Source: Streptomyces olivoverticillatus (lineage in GTDB: Bacteria > Actinomycetota > Actinomycetes > Streptomycetales > Streptomycetaceae). From it: DNA of 64,000 nucleotides. Positions within the stretch are counted from its first letter, which is position 1; each line of letters opens with the position of its first letter. The notes beneath the pieces are model-generated. The model was not told the DNA's origin and did not search any database. It was given only the letters and a program-made list of their open reading frames with translations. The translations under genes and the position numbers were made by a program. This document shows positions 27,629-36,479 of this stretch, piece by piece. The stretch lies in contig NZ_JACHJH010000009.1 in assembly GCF_014203555.1 (NCBI RefSeq), positions 89,756-153,755 on the forward strand. Direction: 5' to 3'.

Positions 27629-28663
27629 ATGGACGACAAAGCCGAAAGCGAGGCAAAGTCCAAGGGCAAGCGCCTGGAGCTGAGCATCGCGCAGGTGGCC
27701 GGCAGTGCACTGGCGGCGGTGATCGCCGCGCTGCTCGCGGGCAAACTCGGTGTATACGGCACGGTCATCGGCGCCGGTGTCGTCAGCGTGGTGGCCACCA
27801 CCGGCGGCACCGTTTTCCAGCACTTGTTCAGGCGCACGGGCGAGCAGCTGCGCGAGGCGACCGTCACCTCGGAGCCCAGGCTGCGCCGGGTTCCGGTGCG
27901 CGACGCGGGCCGGGCCGTGCAGCGCGCCGCGCGCTCCGAGGACCCGACCACGGCGCTGCCGGCGGCGGACGACGACCGCACGCAGCTGATGCCTCAGGCA
28001 TTTCACCCGGATGGCCGCATCGCGTCGCCCGAGGCGCACGCCGGGGCGTACACCGGCGCACACCGGAACGCGCACCTCGACGGCGAGGGCGACGGCGGCT
28101 CCGGCGACGCCGGCTTCGCCGAGGAGTACACGCGGGGCACGACGCACGGCACACGGCTGCGCGGCTGGAAGCGCCCGCTGCTGGCGGCCGGCGCGGTGTT
28201 CGTCCTGGCGATGGGCACGGTGACCGCGGTCGAGCTGGTCTCCGGCTCCAGCGTGGACGGCAGCAACGGCACGACGGTCAGCCGTCTCCTCCAGCCGGAG
28301 AAGCAGGAGAAGAAGCAGGACCCGGAGCCCGAGCGGCAGCCAGGGCCGGGCCACTCGCAGGACGGCAGCCAGGGCACCGGCGAGGGCGGCACGTCCCCGT
28401 CGCCCGGAGCCTCCCCCGACGGCAGCGGCGGTACGGGCAAGCAGTCGCCGGGTCCGTCGGCCTCCCCCTCCGGCGGCGGCACCAAGCCCTCGCCGAACCC
28501 CTCGACCGGCCCGACCCAGACGCCCGGCACCGGCAAGGGCGGCGACGACAAGGGCGGTGCCGCCGGCGGCACGGGCACCGGCAGCCAGAGCCCCCAGCCG
28601 CCGCAGGGGCAGAACGCGGCGGCCGGGACCGGCACGGGCCCCAGCGCGGGCACCGTCTCCTGA
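27629..28663 (+). CDS. membrane protein with Pro/Ser/Gly-rich tail
   Basis: Unrecognised protein of 344 aa. A basic N-terminus leads to a hydrophobic hairpin at about 20-65 (VAGSALAAVIAALLAGKLGVYGTVIGAGVV). A cytoplasmic-looking, charged region then runs to about 180, followed by a further membrane helix (PLLAAGAVFVLAMGTVTAVELV). The last 140 residues are low-complexity Pro/Ser/Gly/Thr with many GTG and SPS motifs, fitting an extracytoplasmic linker. ATG 27629 follows GAGGCAGGAG. Divergent from sepH; nothing ties it functionally to division. Confidence 0.75.
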   Translation: MDDKAESEAKSKGKRLELSIAQVAGSALAAVIAALLAGKLGVYGTVIGAGVVSVVATTGGTVFQHLFRRTGEQLREATVTSEPRLRRVPVRDAGRAVQRAARSEDPTTALPAADDDRTQLMPQAFHPDGRIASPEAHAGAYTGAHRNAHLDGEGDGGSGDAGFAEEYTRGTTHGTRLRGWKRPLLAAGAVFVLAMGTVTAVELVSGSSVDGSNGTTVSRLLQPEKQEKKQDPEPERQPGPGHSQDGSQGTGEGGTSPSPGASPDGSGGTGKQSPGPSASPSGGGTKPSPNPSTGPTQTPGTGKGGDDKGGAAGGTGTGSQSPQPPQGQNAAAGTGTGPSAGTVS

Positions 28664-28679
28664 CGCTGGGCGGCCTCGG

Positions 28680-29987
28680 TCAGGCGTCGAGCACCCGGTG
28701 CAGGTAGTCGTTGCCGAAGACGCGGTGCGGGTCCAGCCGGTCCCGCACCGCCGTGAATTCCGTGAAGCGCGGATAGACGCCCGCCAGGTACGCCGCGTCG
28801 CGGCTGTGCAGCTTCCCCCAGTGCGGCCGCCCGCCGTGGGCCGTCATGATCTGCTCGGCCGCGGTGAAATACGCCCGATGCGGTGTGCCCCTGTACATGT
28901 GTACGGCGATGTAGGCGGTGTCCCGTCCGGAGGCCGTGGACAGCGGAATGTCGTCGGCCGGGGCCGTCCGCACCTCCACCGGGAAGCCGACCCGTAGCCG
29001 CTTGCGCTCGATCATCGCCCGCAGCTCGTGCAGCGCGGCCATGGCGGCCTCGCGCGGCAGCGCGTACTCCATCTCCAGGAAGCGGACCCGGCGCGGGCTG
29101 GTGAAGACCTTGTAGGGGATGTCGGTGTACGTACGGGCCGACAGGGCGCGGCTGGTGAGCCGGGCGACCGGGGGGACCGTGGCGGGCACGGCGCGGCCCA
29201 GGGCACAGACGGCGTGGAAGACGCCGTTGGACAGCAGTTCGTCGTCCACCCAGGCGCGGACCCGGCCGGGCGGTGCGGCGGGGCCCGCACTGCGGTTGTT
29301 GCGCTTGGTGGTGCAGCCGTCGGTGTGCGGGAACCAGTAGAACTCGAAGTGTTCGTTCTCGGCGGCCAGCTGATCGAATTCGCTCGTCACGCGTGTGTAG
29401 GGCATCGGTTCCTCGCGCGCCGTGAGCAGGAACTCCGGCTCCACCGCGAAGGTGATCGCGCTGATCACGCCGAGCGCCCCGAGCCCCAGCCGGGCCGCGG
29501 CGAAGACCTCCGGGTGCTCCCGCTCGGAGCAGGCGAGCACCGAGCCGTCGGCGGTGACCAGCTCCACCCCCGTGACCTGGGCCGCCAGGGCGGCCGAGGC
29601 CCGGCCCGTGCCGTGGGTGCCGGTGCTGACGGCCCCGGAGACCGTCTGTTCCATGATGTCGCCCATGTTGGTGAGCGACAGACCGTGCGCCGACAGCGTC
29701 CGGTTCAGCTCTCTGAGGGTCGTGCCCGCGGCGACCGTCACGGCTCCGGCGGCGCGGTCGATCGCGCGGACGCCGGTGAGCCGGTCGGGACGGATCAGCA
29801 GACCGTCCGTGGCGGCCGCGGCGGTGAACGAATGCCCGCTGCCGACCGCCTTCGCCTTCAGCCCGTCCGCGGCCGCCCGGGCCACCGCTTCGGCGAGCTC
29901 TTCCGTCGTGGCCGGAGCCACGGTGCGTACCGGCCGGACGGTGACGTTCCCCGCCCAGTTAGACCACGTGCTGCCCGTCTCCTTCAA
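28680..29987 (-). CDS. FAD-binding D-arabinono-1,4-lactone oxidase-type protein
   Basis: VAO-family oxidoreductase of 435 aa. The N-terminal NWAGNV precedes the FAD domain (about 20-180), with AVGSGHSF and GAVSTGTHGTG around the flavin. The C-terminal ALO domain ends HWGKLHSRD and HRVFGNDYL. Family members oxidise sugar lactones or alditols. The start is unusual: the only in-frame candidate keeping NWAGN is TTG 29987, which overlaps the end of the MFS gene by 29 bp. This implies coupled translation; the ribosome site is weak, so confidence in the start is modest. Confidence 0.82.
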   Translation of the reverse strand: MKETGSTWSNWAGNVTVRPVRTVAPATTEELAEAVARAAADGLKAKAVGSGHSFTAAAATDGLLIRPDRLTGVRAIDRAAGAVTVAAGTTLRELNRTLSAHGLSLTNMGDIMEQTVSGAVSTGTHGTGRASAALAAQVTGVELVTADGSVLACSEREHPEVFAAARLGLGALGVISAITFAVEPEFLLTAREEPMPYTRVTSEFDQLAAENEHFEFYWFPHTDGCTTKRNNRSAGPAAPPGRVRAWVDDELLSNGVFHAVCALGRAVPATVPPVARLTSRALSARTYTDIPYKVFTSPRRVRFLEMEYALPREAAMAALHELRAMIERKRLRVGFPVEVRTAPADDIPLSTASGRDTAYIAVHMYRGTPHRAYFTAAEQIMTAHGGRPHWGKLHSRDAAYLAGVYPRFTEFTAVRDRLDPHRVFGNDYLHRVLDA

Positions 29988-31200
29988 GGGGTGCCCCCAC
30001 CCGCTCAGGCGCCGGCTGCAACCGGCGGAACCCGAGGAACGCGCCGACGGCCGCGAGCATCCCCGCCGTGCCGGGCACCGCATACCCCGCGGGGGCGCCG
30101 AGGGCGTCCACCACCCAGCCGGCGGCCGACGACCCGAGCGCCACCCCGACCGCGAGCCCGGTGCTCGTCCAGGTCATGCCTTCGGTCAGCTTCGCGCGCG
30201 GTACGTGCTGCTCGACGAGGGCCATCGTGGTCACCATCGTCGGTGCGATGGACAGGCCCGCGACAAAGAGCGCCACGGCCAGGAACGGCAGGTTCCCGAC
30301 CAGTTGGAGGGGGATCATACTCACGGCCATCGCACAGACGCCCACGACCCAGCGCCGGGCCGGATCGCCCTTGAGGTGCAGCAGTCCGAAGACCGCCCCC
30401 GCCAGGCAGGAGCCCAGCGCGTAGACCGCGAGCACCAGGCTGGCCGCCGCCTTGTGGCCCTGCTCCTCGGCGAAGGCCACCGTCACCACGTCGACCGAGC
30501 CGAACACCGCACCGGTGGCCACGAACGTCAGCACCAGCACCTGGAGCCCCGGCGAGCGCAGCGCCGAGCCGCCCGCGTGCTCCTCGCCCGGGTGCGGCGC
30601 GGGCTCGGTGGCCCGCTGCGCCGTCAGCCAGAACACCCCGACGGCCAGGAAGCAGCCGGCCAGCAGCGGCCCCGCCTCGGGGAACCACGCCGTGGACAGC
30701 CCGATCGACAGGATCGGGCCGACGATGAAGCACACCTCGTCGATCACCGACTCCGCCGAGTACGCGGTGTGCAGCTCGCGCGGCGACCCCTCGTAGATCG
30801 CCGCCCAACGGGCGCGCACCATCGACCCCACGCTCGGTACGCACCCGCCGCCCGCCGAGAAGACGAACAGCGTCCAGTCAGGCCACCGCTGCTGCGCCGC
30901 GACGAGCAGCCCCGCGACCGCCACCAGCGACACCAGGGTCGCCGGGCGCAGCACCCGGCGCTGCCCGTACCGGTCCACCAGGCGCGAGATCTGCGGGCCG
31001 AGCACCGCCGCGGAGAGCGCCAGCGTCGCGGAGAGGGCGCCGGCCAGTCCGTACCGCCCGGTCAGCTGGGAGACCATCGTGACGATGCCGATGCCCATCA
31101 TCGACAGTGGCATACGGCCGAGAAAGCCCGCAGCGGAGAAGCCCTTGGCGCCGGGTGCGGCGAATATCGCGCGGTAAGGACTGGACAAGGACGGCTCCAC
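29959..31200 (-). CDS. MFS transporter, drug/sugar-efflux type
   Basis: Major facilitator of 413 aa with about 12 membrane helices in two six-helix halves. The motif A-like loop is LVDRYGQRRVLRP between helices 2 and 3. The N-terminal part reads GFSAAGFLGRMPLSMMGIGIV and the second half TFVATGAVFGSVDVVTVAFAEE. The start GTG 31200 (VEPSLSSPYRAIF) gives a standard N-terminus, although its ribosome site is weak. The gene overlaps the downstream FAD oxidase, suggesting an operon; a joint substrate is not evident. Confidence 0.85.
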   Translation of the reverse strand: MEPSLSSPYRAIFAAPGAKGFSAAGFLGRMPLSMMGIGIVTMVSQLTGRYGLAGALSATLALSAAVLGPQISRLVDRYGQRRVLRPATLVSLVAVAGLLVAAQQRWPDWTLFVFSAGGGCVPSVGSMVRARWAAIYEGSPRELHTAYSAESVIDEVCFIVGPILSIGLSTAWFPEAGPLLAGCFLAVGVFWLTAQRATEPAPHPGEEHAGGSALRSPGLQVLVLTFVATGAVFGSVDVVTVAFAEEQGHKAAASLVLAVYALGSCLAGAVFGLLHLKGDPARRWVVGVCAMAVSMIPLQLVGNLPFLAVALFVAGLSIAPTMVTTMALVEQHVPRAKLTEGMTWTSTGLAVGVALGSSAAGWVVDALGAPAGYAVPGTAGMLAAVGAFLGFRRLQPAPERVGAPLEGDGQHVV

Positions 31201-31336
31201 CGAGGTGAGACGAGGGTGACGGATCGCAGGGTGCCGTAAGGGACGTAAGTGGCCTATACAGATTACGGCCGGACCTCTGTGCACCGCACGGGCTTTTCGT
31301 ACGGGGGCGCCCCCGGCGGCGCCCGGGGCGGGGTGG

Positions 31337-31342
31337 CAGGAT
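31337..31342 (+). promoter_or_regulatory. -10-like element of a probable leaderless transcript
   Basis: CAGGAT ends 6 bp before ATG 31349; only GGAG placed 2 bp before the ATG could serve as a ribosome site, which is too close. Confidence 0.4.
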
Positions 31343-31348
31343 CGGAGC

Positions 31349-32476
31349 ATGCCGGATCAGCCAGCCCACGCCCCCTACGACGCCCTGTTGCTGCTCTCCT
31401 TCGGCGGCCCCGAAGGCCCCGACGACGTCGTCCCGTTCCTGGAGAACGTGACCCGCGGCCGCGGTATCCCCCGCGAGCGGCTCAAGGAGGTCGGGCAGCA
31501 CTACTTCCTCTTCGGCGGGGTCAGCCCGATCAACGACCAGAACCGCGAGCTGCTCGCCGCGCTGCGCGCCGAGTTCACCGCGCACGGCCTGGACCTGCCC
31601 GTCTACTGGGGCAATCGCAACTGGGCGCCGTACCTCACCGACACCCTGCGGCAGCTCGTCGCGGACGGGCACCGCCGGGTGCTGACGCTGGCCACCAGCG
31701 CCTACGCCTCCTACTCCGGCTGCCGCCAGTACCGCGAGAACCTCGCCGACGCGCTGGCCGCGCTGGAAGCGGAAGGGCTGCCGCTGCCGCGCGTCGACAA
31801 GCTGCGGCACTACTTCAACCACCCCGGCTTCGTGGGCCCCATGGTGGAAGCCGCGCTCGCCGCGCTCGCCGGGCTGCCCGCGGACGTGCGGGACGGCGCG
31901 CAACTGGCCTTCACCACGCACTCCATCCCCACGGCCGCAGCCGACACCTCCGGCCCCGCAGAGGCCCACGGCGACGGCGGGGCGTACGTGGCCCAGCACC
32001 TGGACGTCGCGCGGACCATCGCCGACGCCGTGCGCAAGGAGACCGGCGTGGACCGCCCCTGGCACCTCGTCTACCAGTCCCGCAGCGGTGCCCCCCACAT
32101 CCCCTGGCTCGAACCCGACATCTGCGACCACCTCGAAGCCGTGCACGCCGAAGGCGCCCCGGCCGTCGTCATGGTCCCGATCGGCTTCGTCTCGGACCAC
32201 ATGGAGGTCAAGTACGACCTCGACACCGAGGCGACCGCGAAGGCCGCCGAACTCGGCCTGCCCGTCGCCCGGGCCGCCACCGTCGGCGCCGACCCGCGCT
32301 TCGCCGCCGCCGTGCGCGAGCTGGTGCTGGAGCGGGCCGCGGCCGAGCGTGGCGCGCGCCCCGAGCGCTGCGCGCTGGGCGCCCTCGGCCCCTCCCACGA
32401 CCTGTGCCCCGTCGGCTGCTGCCCGGCCCGCGCCCCCCGGCCCGCCGCCGCCGGTGCCGACAGCCCGTACGCGTAA
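31349..32476 (+). CDS. hemH: ferrochelatase (coproporphyrin ferrochelatase type)
   Basis: Inserts Fe(II) into a porphyrin, in Actinobacteria coproporphyrin III; 375 aa. The family signature reads LAFTTHSIP with the metal-site histidine, and VPIGFVSDHMEVKYDLD supplies the catalytic glutamate. C-terminal cysteines (RCALGALGPSHDLCPVGCC, with an earlier Cys in YSGCRQY) match the [2Fe-2S] ligands of actinobacterial enzymes. The gene is divergent from the MFS gene and 11 bp ahead of the inositol phosphatase gene, so the two are likely one transcript. Confidence 0.92.
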   Translation: MPDQPAHAPYDALLLLSFGGPEGPDDVVPFLENVTRGRGIPRERLKEVGQHYFLFGGVSPINDQNRELLAALRAEFTAHGLDLPVYWGNRNWAPYLTDTLRQLVADGHRRVLTLATSAYASYSGCRQYRENLADALAALEAEGLPLPRVDKLRHYFNHPGFVGPMVEAALAALAGLPADVRDGAQLAFTTHSIPTAAADTSGPAEAHGDGGAYVAQHLDVARTIADAVRKETGVDRPWHLVYQSRSGAPHIPWLEPDICDHLEAVHAEGAPAVVMVPIGFVSDHMEVKYDLDTEATAKAAELGLPVARAATVGADPRFAAAVRELVLERAAAERGARPERCALGALGPSHDLCPVGCCPARAPRPAAAGADSPYA

Positions 32477-32487
32477 GGAAGCCCGCC

Positions 32488-33288
32488 GTGAACCAGACCC
32501 TGACAGCCGAACTGCTCTCCGTCGCCCTCGAGGCCGCCGAACGGGCGGGCACGCTGCTCAAGGAGGGCCGCCCGGCCGACCTGGGCGTGGCCGCCACCAA
32601 GACCAGCTCGATCGACGTCGTCACCGAGATGGACATCGCCGCCGAGAAGCTCATCACCGGCTTCCTCGCCGAGCGCCGCCCGCACGACGGGCTGCTGGGC
32701 GAGGAGGGCGCGAGCAGCGAGGGCAGCAGCGGGGTGCGGTGGGTGATCGACCCCATCGACGGCACCGTCAACTACCTCTACGGGCTGCCCTCCTGGGCCG
32801 TCTCCATCGCGGCCGAGCTCGACGGCGAGGCGGTCGTCGGCGTCGTGGCTGCCCCGTTGCGTGGCGAGACCTACCGCGCGGTGCGCGGCGAAGGAGCCTA
32901 CGAGGGGGAGCGGCGGCTGCGCTGCCGCCCTGCGCCCGCCTTCGAACAGGCGCTGCTCGGCACCGGCTTCGGCTACCTGACCGCACGCCGCGCCGCACAG
33001 GCGGAGGTGCTGCGCATGCTGCTGCCGGAGGTCCGCGACATCCGGCGGGGCGGCTCGGCGGCGATCGACCTGTGCGATGTGGCCTGCGGCCGGCTGAACG
33101 GCTACTACGAGCGGGGACTCAACCCCTGGGACTACGCGGCAGGCGCCCTCATCGCCCGCGAAGCCGGCGCACTGACCGGCGGCCGCCCTGGAGCGGCAGC
33201 CTCCGGCGAACTGACGGTGGCGGCCGCCCCGGGCTTCTTCGAGCCGCTCCAGGCCCGTCTGGAGGAGCTCGGCGCCTGGCACGACTAG
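32488..33288 (+). CDS. inositol monophosphatase family protein (SuhB type)
   Basis: Mg-dependent phosphatase of 266 aa. Metal-binding motifs: GEEGA (about residue 71), DPIDGTVNYLYG (about 91) and the C-terminal NPWDYAAGALIAREAGA. GTG 32488 has AAGGAAG 7 bp upstream. Possible substrates are inositol-1-phosphate, NADP or fructose-1,6-bisphosphate. It lies near DUF4193 and dut as suhB does in mycobacteria. A perfect hairpin terminates the transcript at 33306. Confidence 0.9.
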   Translation: MNQTLTAELLSVALEAAERAGTLLKEGRPADLGVAATKTSSIDVVTEMDIAAEKLITGFLAERRPHDGLLGEEGASSEGSSGVRWVIDPIDGTVNYLYGLPSWAVSIAAELDGEAVVGVVAAPLRGETYRAVRGEGAYEGERRLRCRPAPAFEQALLGTGFGYLTARRAAQAEVLRMLLPEVRDIRRGGSAAIDLCDVACGRLNGYYERGLNPWDYAAGALIAREAGALTGGRPGAAASGELTVAAAPGFFEPLQARLEELGAWHD

Positions 33289-33305
33289 GGCCGTACGTGG
33301 TGCTT

Positions 33306-33349
33306 CTCGTGCGCTGGGCGGGCCCGAACGGGCCCGCCCAGCGCACGAG
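33306..33349. terminator. perfect 20-bp stem terminator
   Basis: CTCGTGCGCTGGGCGGGCCC and its exact complement flank a GAAC loop. It separates the phosphatase gene from the convergent small ORF and serves both strands. Confidence 0.9.
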
Positions 33350-33357
33350 GGGGGAAT

Positions 33358-33525
33358 TCAGGCTGCGCCGATGTGCACGCCGTGCTCGGCAGCCAGGCGG
33401 TGGAGGTCGTCGAGCTCCGCCTGTTCGACTTCGGCGAGGAAGTCGTCGCCCGTCCGGCGGGCGTGGTCGAGGTCGGACCGGGTGCTCTCTATGCGCTGCA
33501 GAATGCCAGCAGTGAACGCGTCCAT
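33358..33525 (-). CDS. small conserved acidic protein
   Basis: 55-aa helical, acidic protein, beginning MDAFTAGILQRIESTRSDL and rich in Ala/Glu/Asp (EVEQAELDDLHRLAAEHGV). No family recognised. It has a predicted helical hairpin and no membrane segment. ATG 33525 has GGAGGGGG about 13 bp upstream. It is divergent from cutR, sharing the 326-bp region rich in inverted repeats. Likely real because of codon bias and its bounded position between a terminator and a promoter region. Confidence 0.65.
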   Translation of the reverse strand: MDAFTAGILQRIESTRSDLDHARRTGDDFLAEVEQAELDDLHRLAAEHGVHIGAA

Positions 33526-33606
33526 GGTGCTGCGCCCCCTCCAGGGTCGGCTCGGCGGCACGGGGGTGTGCCTGGGGGATCCCCCCGTCGGGGGACGGGG
33601 GAGAAA

Positions 33607-33660
33607 CGATCACGTGGGTGTCGTCGAGCGCGTACGCGTGCGTACGGAGAATCGTGATCG
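33607..33660. promoter_or_regulatory. inverted repeats upstream of cutR
   Basis: CGATCACG at 33607-33614 is inverted as CGTGATCG at 33653-33660. Between them CGTACGCGTGCGTACG (33631-33646) is a near-perfect dyad. A possible operator for the small gene and cutRS. Confidence 0.4.
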
Positions 33661-33851
33661 CGGGTGTGCAGACGTCTTCCCCACCCGTGTCCCGGGGGAA
33701 ACCTGCGATCGCCGAGCAATCCGGAATGCCTGCCCTGTCCGGCCACCGGGAACCCCCTTACGGCCGGTTTATCGACGTTCAGGGCAGGATGGGAGGAGCC
33801 GTCAAGGACATTCAGCCTGCCCGCAAGGGCTCAAGAGGAAGGACCAGCGCC

Positions 33852-34505
33852 GTGCGCGTACTCGTCGTCGAGGACGAGCAGCTGCTCGCCGATGCCGTCG
33901 CCACCGGACTGCGCCGGGAGGCCATGGCCGTCGACGTCGTGTACGACGGGGCCGCCGCCCTCGAGCGCATCGCCGTCAACGACTACGACGTCATCGTGCT
34001 CGACCGCGACCTGCCGCTCGTCCACGGTGACGACGTCTGCCGCAAGGTCGTCGAGCTCGGTGTGCCCACTCGCATACTGATGCTCACCGCCTCCGGCGAC
34101 GTCAGTGACCGCGTCGAGGGTCTGGAGATCGGCGCCGACGACTACCTGCCCAAGCCCTTCGCCTTCAGCGAGCTGACCGCCCGTGTCCGGGCGCTCGGCC
34201 GGCGCACCACCGTGGCCCTGCCGCCCGTCCTGGAGCGGGCCGGGATCAAGCTCGACCCCAACCGGCGCGAGGTCTTCCGCGACGGCCGGGAGGTACAGCT
34301 GGCGCCCAAGGAGTTCGCGGTGCTGGAGGTGCTGATGCGCAGCGAGGGGGCCGTGGTCTCGGCCGAGCAGCTGCTGGAGAAGGCCTGGGACGAGAACACC
34401 GACCCGTTCACCAACGTCGTCCGCGTCACCGTGATGACCCTCCGCCGCAAGCTGGGCGAGCCGGCCGTCATCGTCACGGTGCCGGGCTCGGGATACCGGA
34501 TCTGA
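33852..34505 (+). CDS. cutR: CutR response regulator
   Basis: OmpR/PhoB-type regulator of 217 aa. Receiver: acidic residues E7-D8, phospho-acceptor D51 in VIVLDRDLP, K in LPKPFAF. The winged HTH is at about 125-215 (LAPKEFAVLEVLMRSEGAVVSAEQLLEKAW). The length equals S. lividans CutR, and it pairs with CutS four codons downstream. CutRS was first linked to copper metabolism and later to secretion/redox stress. GTG 33852 has GGAAGGA upstream. Confidence 0.92.
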   Translation: MRVLVVEDEQLLADAVATGLRREAMAVDVVYDGAAALERIAVNDYDVIVLDRDLPLVHGDDVCRKVVELGVPTRILMLTASGDVSDRVEGLEIGADDYLPKPFAFSELTARVRALGRRTTVALPPVLERAGIKLDPNRREVFRDGREVQLAPKEFAVLEVLMRSEGAVVSAEQLLEKAWDENTDPFTNVVRVTVMTLRRKLGEPAVIVTVPGSGYRI

Positions 34506-34510
34506 CGCGC

Positions 34511-35752
34511 ATGACCACCACCCCGGTGCCCCCCACGGCCCCGCCGAAGCCCTCCTGGGACCCCCGGCAGCCGGTCGTACGCCCCTTCCCCTGGCTGCGG
34601 CCGACCATCCGCATAAGGCTCACCCTGCTCTACGGCGGGATGTTCCTGATGGCGGGGGTACTGCTGCTGACGATCATCTATCTGCTGGCGGCGGATGCGC
34701 TGCGGCAGGGCAACGTGCTGCCTTTCCAGATCGTCAACGCACAGGTGCAGGTCACCCCCGGCAGCTGCGAGAAGCTGGGCGGCACCACCAACAGCGGGGA
34801 CTTCATGCGCGGCCTGGAGCAGTGCATGCAGCACCAGCGCGCGGTGGCCCTCGAGTCCCTCCTGCGCCGCTCCCTGCTCGCCCTGCTCGGTCTCGCCGTG
34901 ATCGCCTTCGCGTTCGGCTACGCCATGGCCGGCCGGGTCCTCTCGCCGCTGGGCAAGATCACCCGTACCGCCCGCCGCGTGGCCGGTACGGACCTCTCGC
35001 GCCGGATCGAGCTGGGCGGGCCGGACGACGAGCTCAAGGAGCTCTCGGACACCTTCGACGAGATGCTGGACCGGCTGGAACGGGCCTTCACCGCGCAGCA
35101 GCGTTTCGTGGCCAACGCCTCGCACGAGCTGCGCACCCCGCTGGCCATCAACCGCACGCTGCTGGAGGTGCACCTCTCCGACCCGGGTGCGTCCCCGGAG
35201 CTCCAGCAGCTGGGCAAGACGCTGCTGGCCACCAACGAGCGCAGCGAGCAGCTCGTGGAGGGCCTGCTGCTGCTCGCCCGCAGCGACAACGAGATCGTGG
35301 ACCGCAAGCCCGTCGACCTCGCCGAGGTGGCCTCCCAGGCCATCGACCAGGCCCGCACCGAAGCACAGGCCAAGGGCGTGGAGCTGCGCGGCACCCGGCA
35401 GCCCGCCGTGGTGCAGGGCAACGGCGTGCTGCTGGAGCGGATCGCGCTGAACCTGGTGCAGAACGCCGTGCGCTACAACGCGCCGGACGGCTGGGTCGAG
35501 GTCACCACCGAGACGCAGCCGGGACAGGCGGTGCTGGTGGTGGAGAACACCGGGCCGGTCGTCCCGGCCTACGAGCTGGACAACATCTTCGAGCCGTTCC
35601 GGCGGCTGCGCACGGAGCGTACGGGCAGCGACAAGGGCGTGGGCCTGGGCCTGTCCATCGTGCGCTCCGTGGCCCGGGCGCACGGCGGGCGCATCACGGC
35701 GGTGCCGCGCGAGGGAGGTGGCCTGGTCATGCGGGTCGTGCTGCCCACCTGA
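34511..35752 (+). CDS. cutS: CutS sensor histidine kinase
   Basis: Sensor kinase of 413 aa. TM1 at about 37-60 (TLLYGGMFLMAGVLLLTIIYLLA), a short extracellular loop of about 60 residues, TM2 at about 118-140, HAMP, phospho-acceptor H in NASHELRTPLAINR, and HATPase (NAVRYN, GLGLSIVRSVARAHGG). The sensor loop contains exactly two cysteines, C86 and C105, which could form a disulfide, consistent with a thiol redox or secretion-fold signal. Five bases separate it from cutR; no ribosome site of its own, so coupled. Confidence 0.93.
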   Translation: MTTTPVPPTAPPKPSWDPRQPVVRPFPWLRPTIRIRLTLLYGGMFLMAGVLLLTIIYLLAADALRQGNVLPFQIVNAQVQVTPGSCEKLGGTTNSGDFMRGLEQCMQHQRAVALESLLRRSLLALLGLAVIAFAFGYAMAGRVLSPLGKITRTARRVAGTDLSRRIELGGPDDELKELSDTFDEMLDRLERAFTAQQRFVANASHELRTPLAINRTLLEVHLSDPGASPELQQLGKTLLATNERSEQLVEGLLLLARSDNEIVDRKPVDLAEVASQAIDQARTEAQAKGVELRGTRQPAVVQGNGVLLERIALNLVQNAVRYNAPDGWVEVTTETQPGQAVLVVENTGPVVPAYELDNIFEPFRRLRTERTGSDKGVGLGLSIVRSVARAHGGRITAVPREGGGLVMRVVLPT

Positions 35753-36169
35753 GCGAGGCTTCACCACCGCGCGGAGTCTGCGACAATAGGGCGGCCACAC
35801 GTTCGCTTTGGGCGGAATTTTCCCGTTCCGGCCGACGCTGTGGCCGTGTGTGATCGATCACATGCGGAGACTTCCGGCCATCTACTCTCCGTGACCGAAA
35901 TGGCCTTGGGAACGCCTGGAAAATGGGGGTTTCCAGGGGTCTTGATCACGGGAAGTACACGAGATGGCGTGGCCGCACCCGGCTTTCCGGCCGTGTACGG
36001 TCCCGATCGCCACCCCTCCCCATCACCTCTTCAGGTGTGCGGTTGGGTGTCGATTGAGTAACAGACCTTGATGTGAGGCAAAATCTCCGCCTCGGGTCGG
36101 GCACAAGTCCGGCCTCCCACGCGTTACGTGCGCTGGAGATACCGCAGACACCCAGAGGGGGAGAGCGAC
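35753..36169. promoter_or_regulatory. 417-bp gene-free region between cutS and the DUF4193 gene
   Basis: No gene found. Contains the perfect 14-bp palindrome TGTGATCGATCACA (35849-35862), reminiscent of a CRP-type half-site arrangement but with a 4-bp centre, and another TGATCACG at about 35943. A possible promoter is TTGAGT (36054) with CAAAAT (36079), a long 19-bp spacer. The strong ribosome site GAGGGGGAGAG precedes ATG 36170. Confidence 0.45.
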
Positions 36170-36466
36170 ATGGCAACGGATTACGACACCCCACGCAAGA
36201 CCGACGATGACGTCAATGAGGACAGCATCGAGGAACTGAAGGCGCGGCGGAACGACAAGTCGGCGTCGACGGTCGACGTGGACGATTTTGAGGCCGCCGA
36301 GGGGCTGGAGCTGCCCGGCGCCGACCTCTCCAATGAGGAGCTGTCGGTGCGGGTCCTGCCCCGCCAGGCCGATGAGTTCACGTGCATGAGCTGCTTCCTC
36401 GTGCACCACCGCAGCCAGCTGGCCGGAGAGAAGAACGGTCAGCCGATCTGCCGCGACTGCGAGTGA
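36170..36466 (+). CDS. DUF4193 zinc-ribbon protein
   Basis: Small acidic actinobacterial protein of 98 aa. The N-terminal 60 residues are charged and probably disordered (KTDDDVNEDSIEELKARR). The C-terminus holds two CxxC pairs, CMSC and CRDC, 20-odd residues apart with HHR between, forming a zinc ribbon. Function unknown. The position two genes before dut is conserved with mycobacteria (Rv2699c). Likely abundant, judging from the strong ribosome site. Confidence 0.9.
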   Translation: MATDYDTPRKTDDDVNEDSIEELKARRNDKSASTVDVDDFEAAEGLELPGADLSNEELSVRVLPRQADEFTCMSCFLVHHRSQLAGEKNGQPICRDCE

Positions 36467-36479
36467 GGCAGGGTCTGCC

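Noticed and set aside
35849..35862. TGTGATCGATCACA as a classical CRP site
   Set aside because: The half-sites are separated by 4 bp rather than the usual 6, so I list it only as a palindrome of unknown binder.
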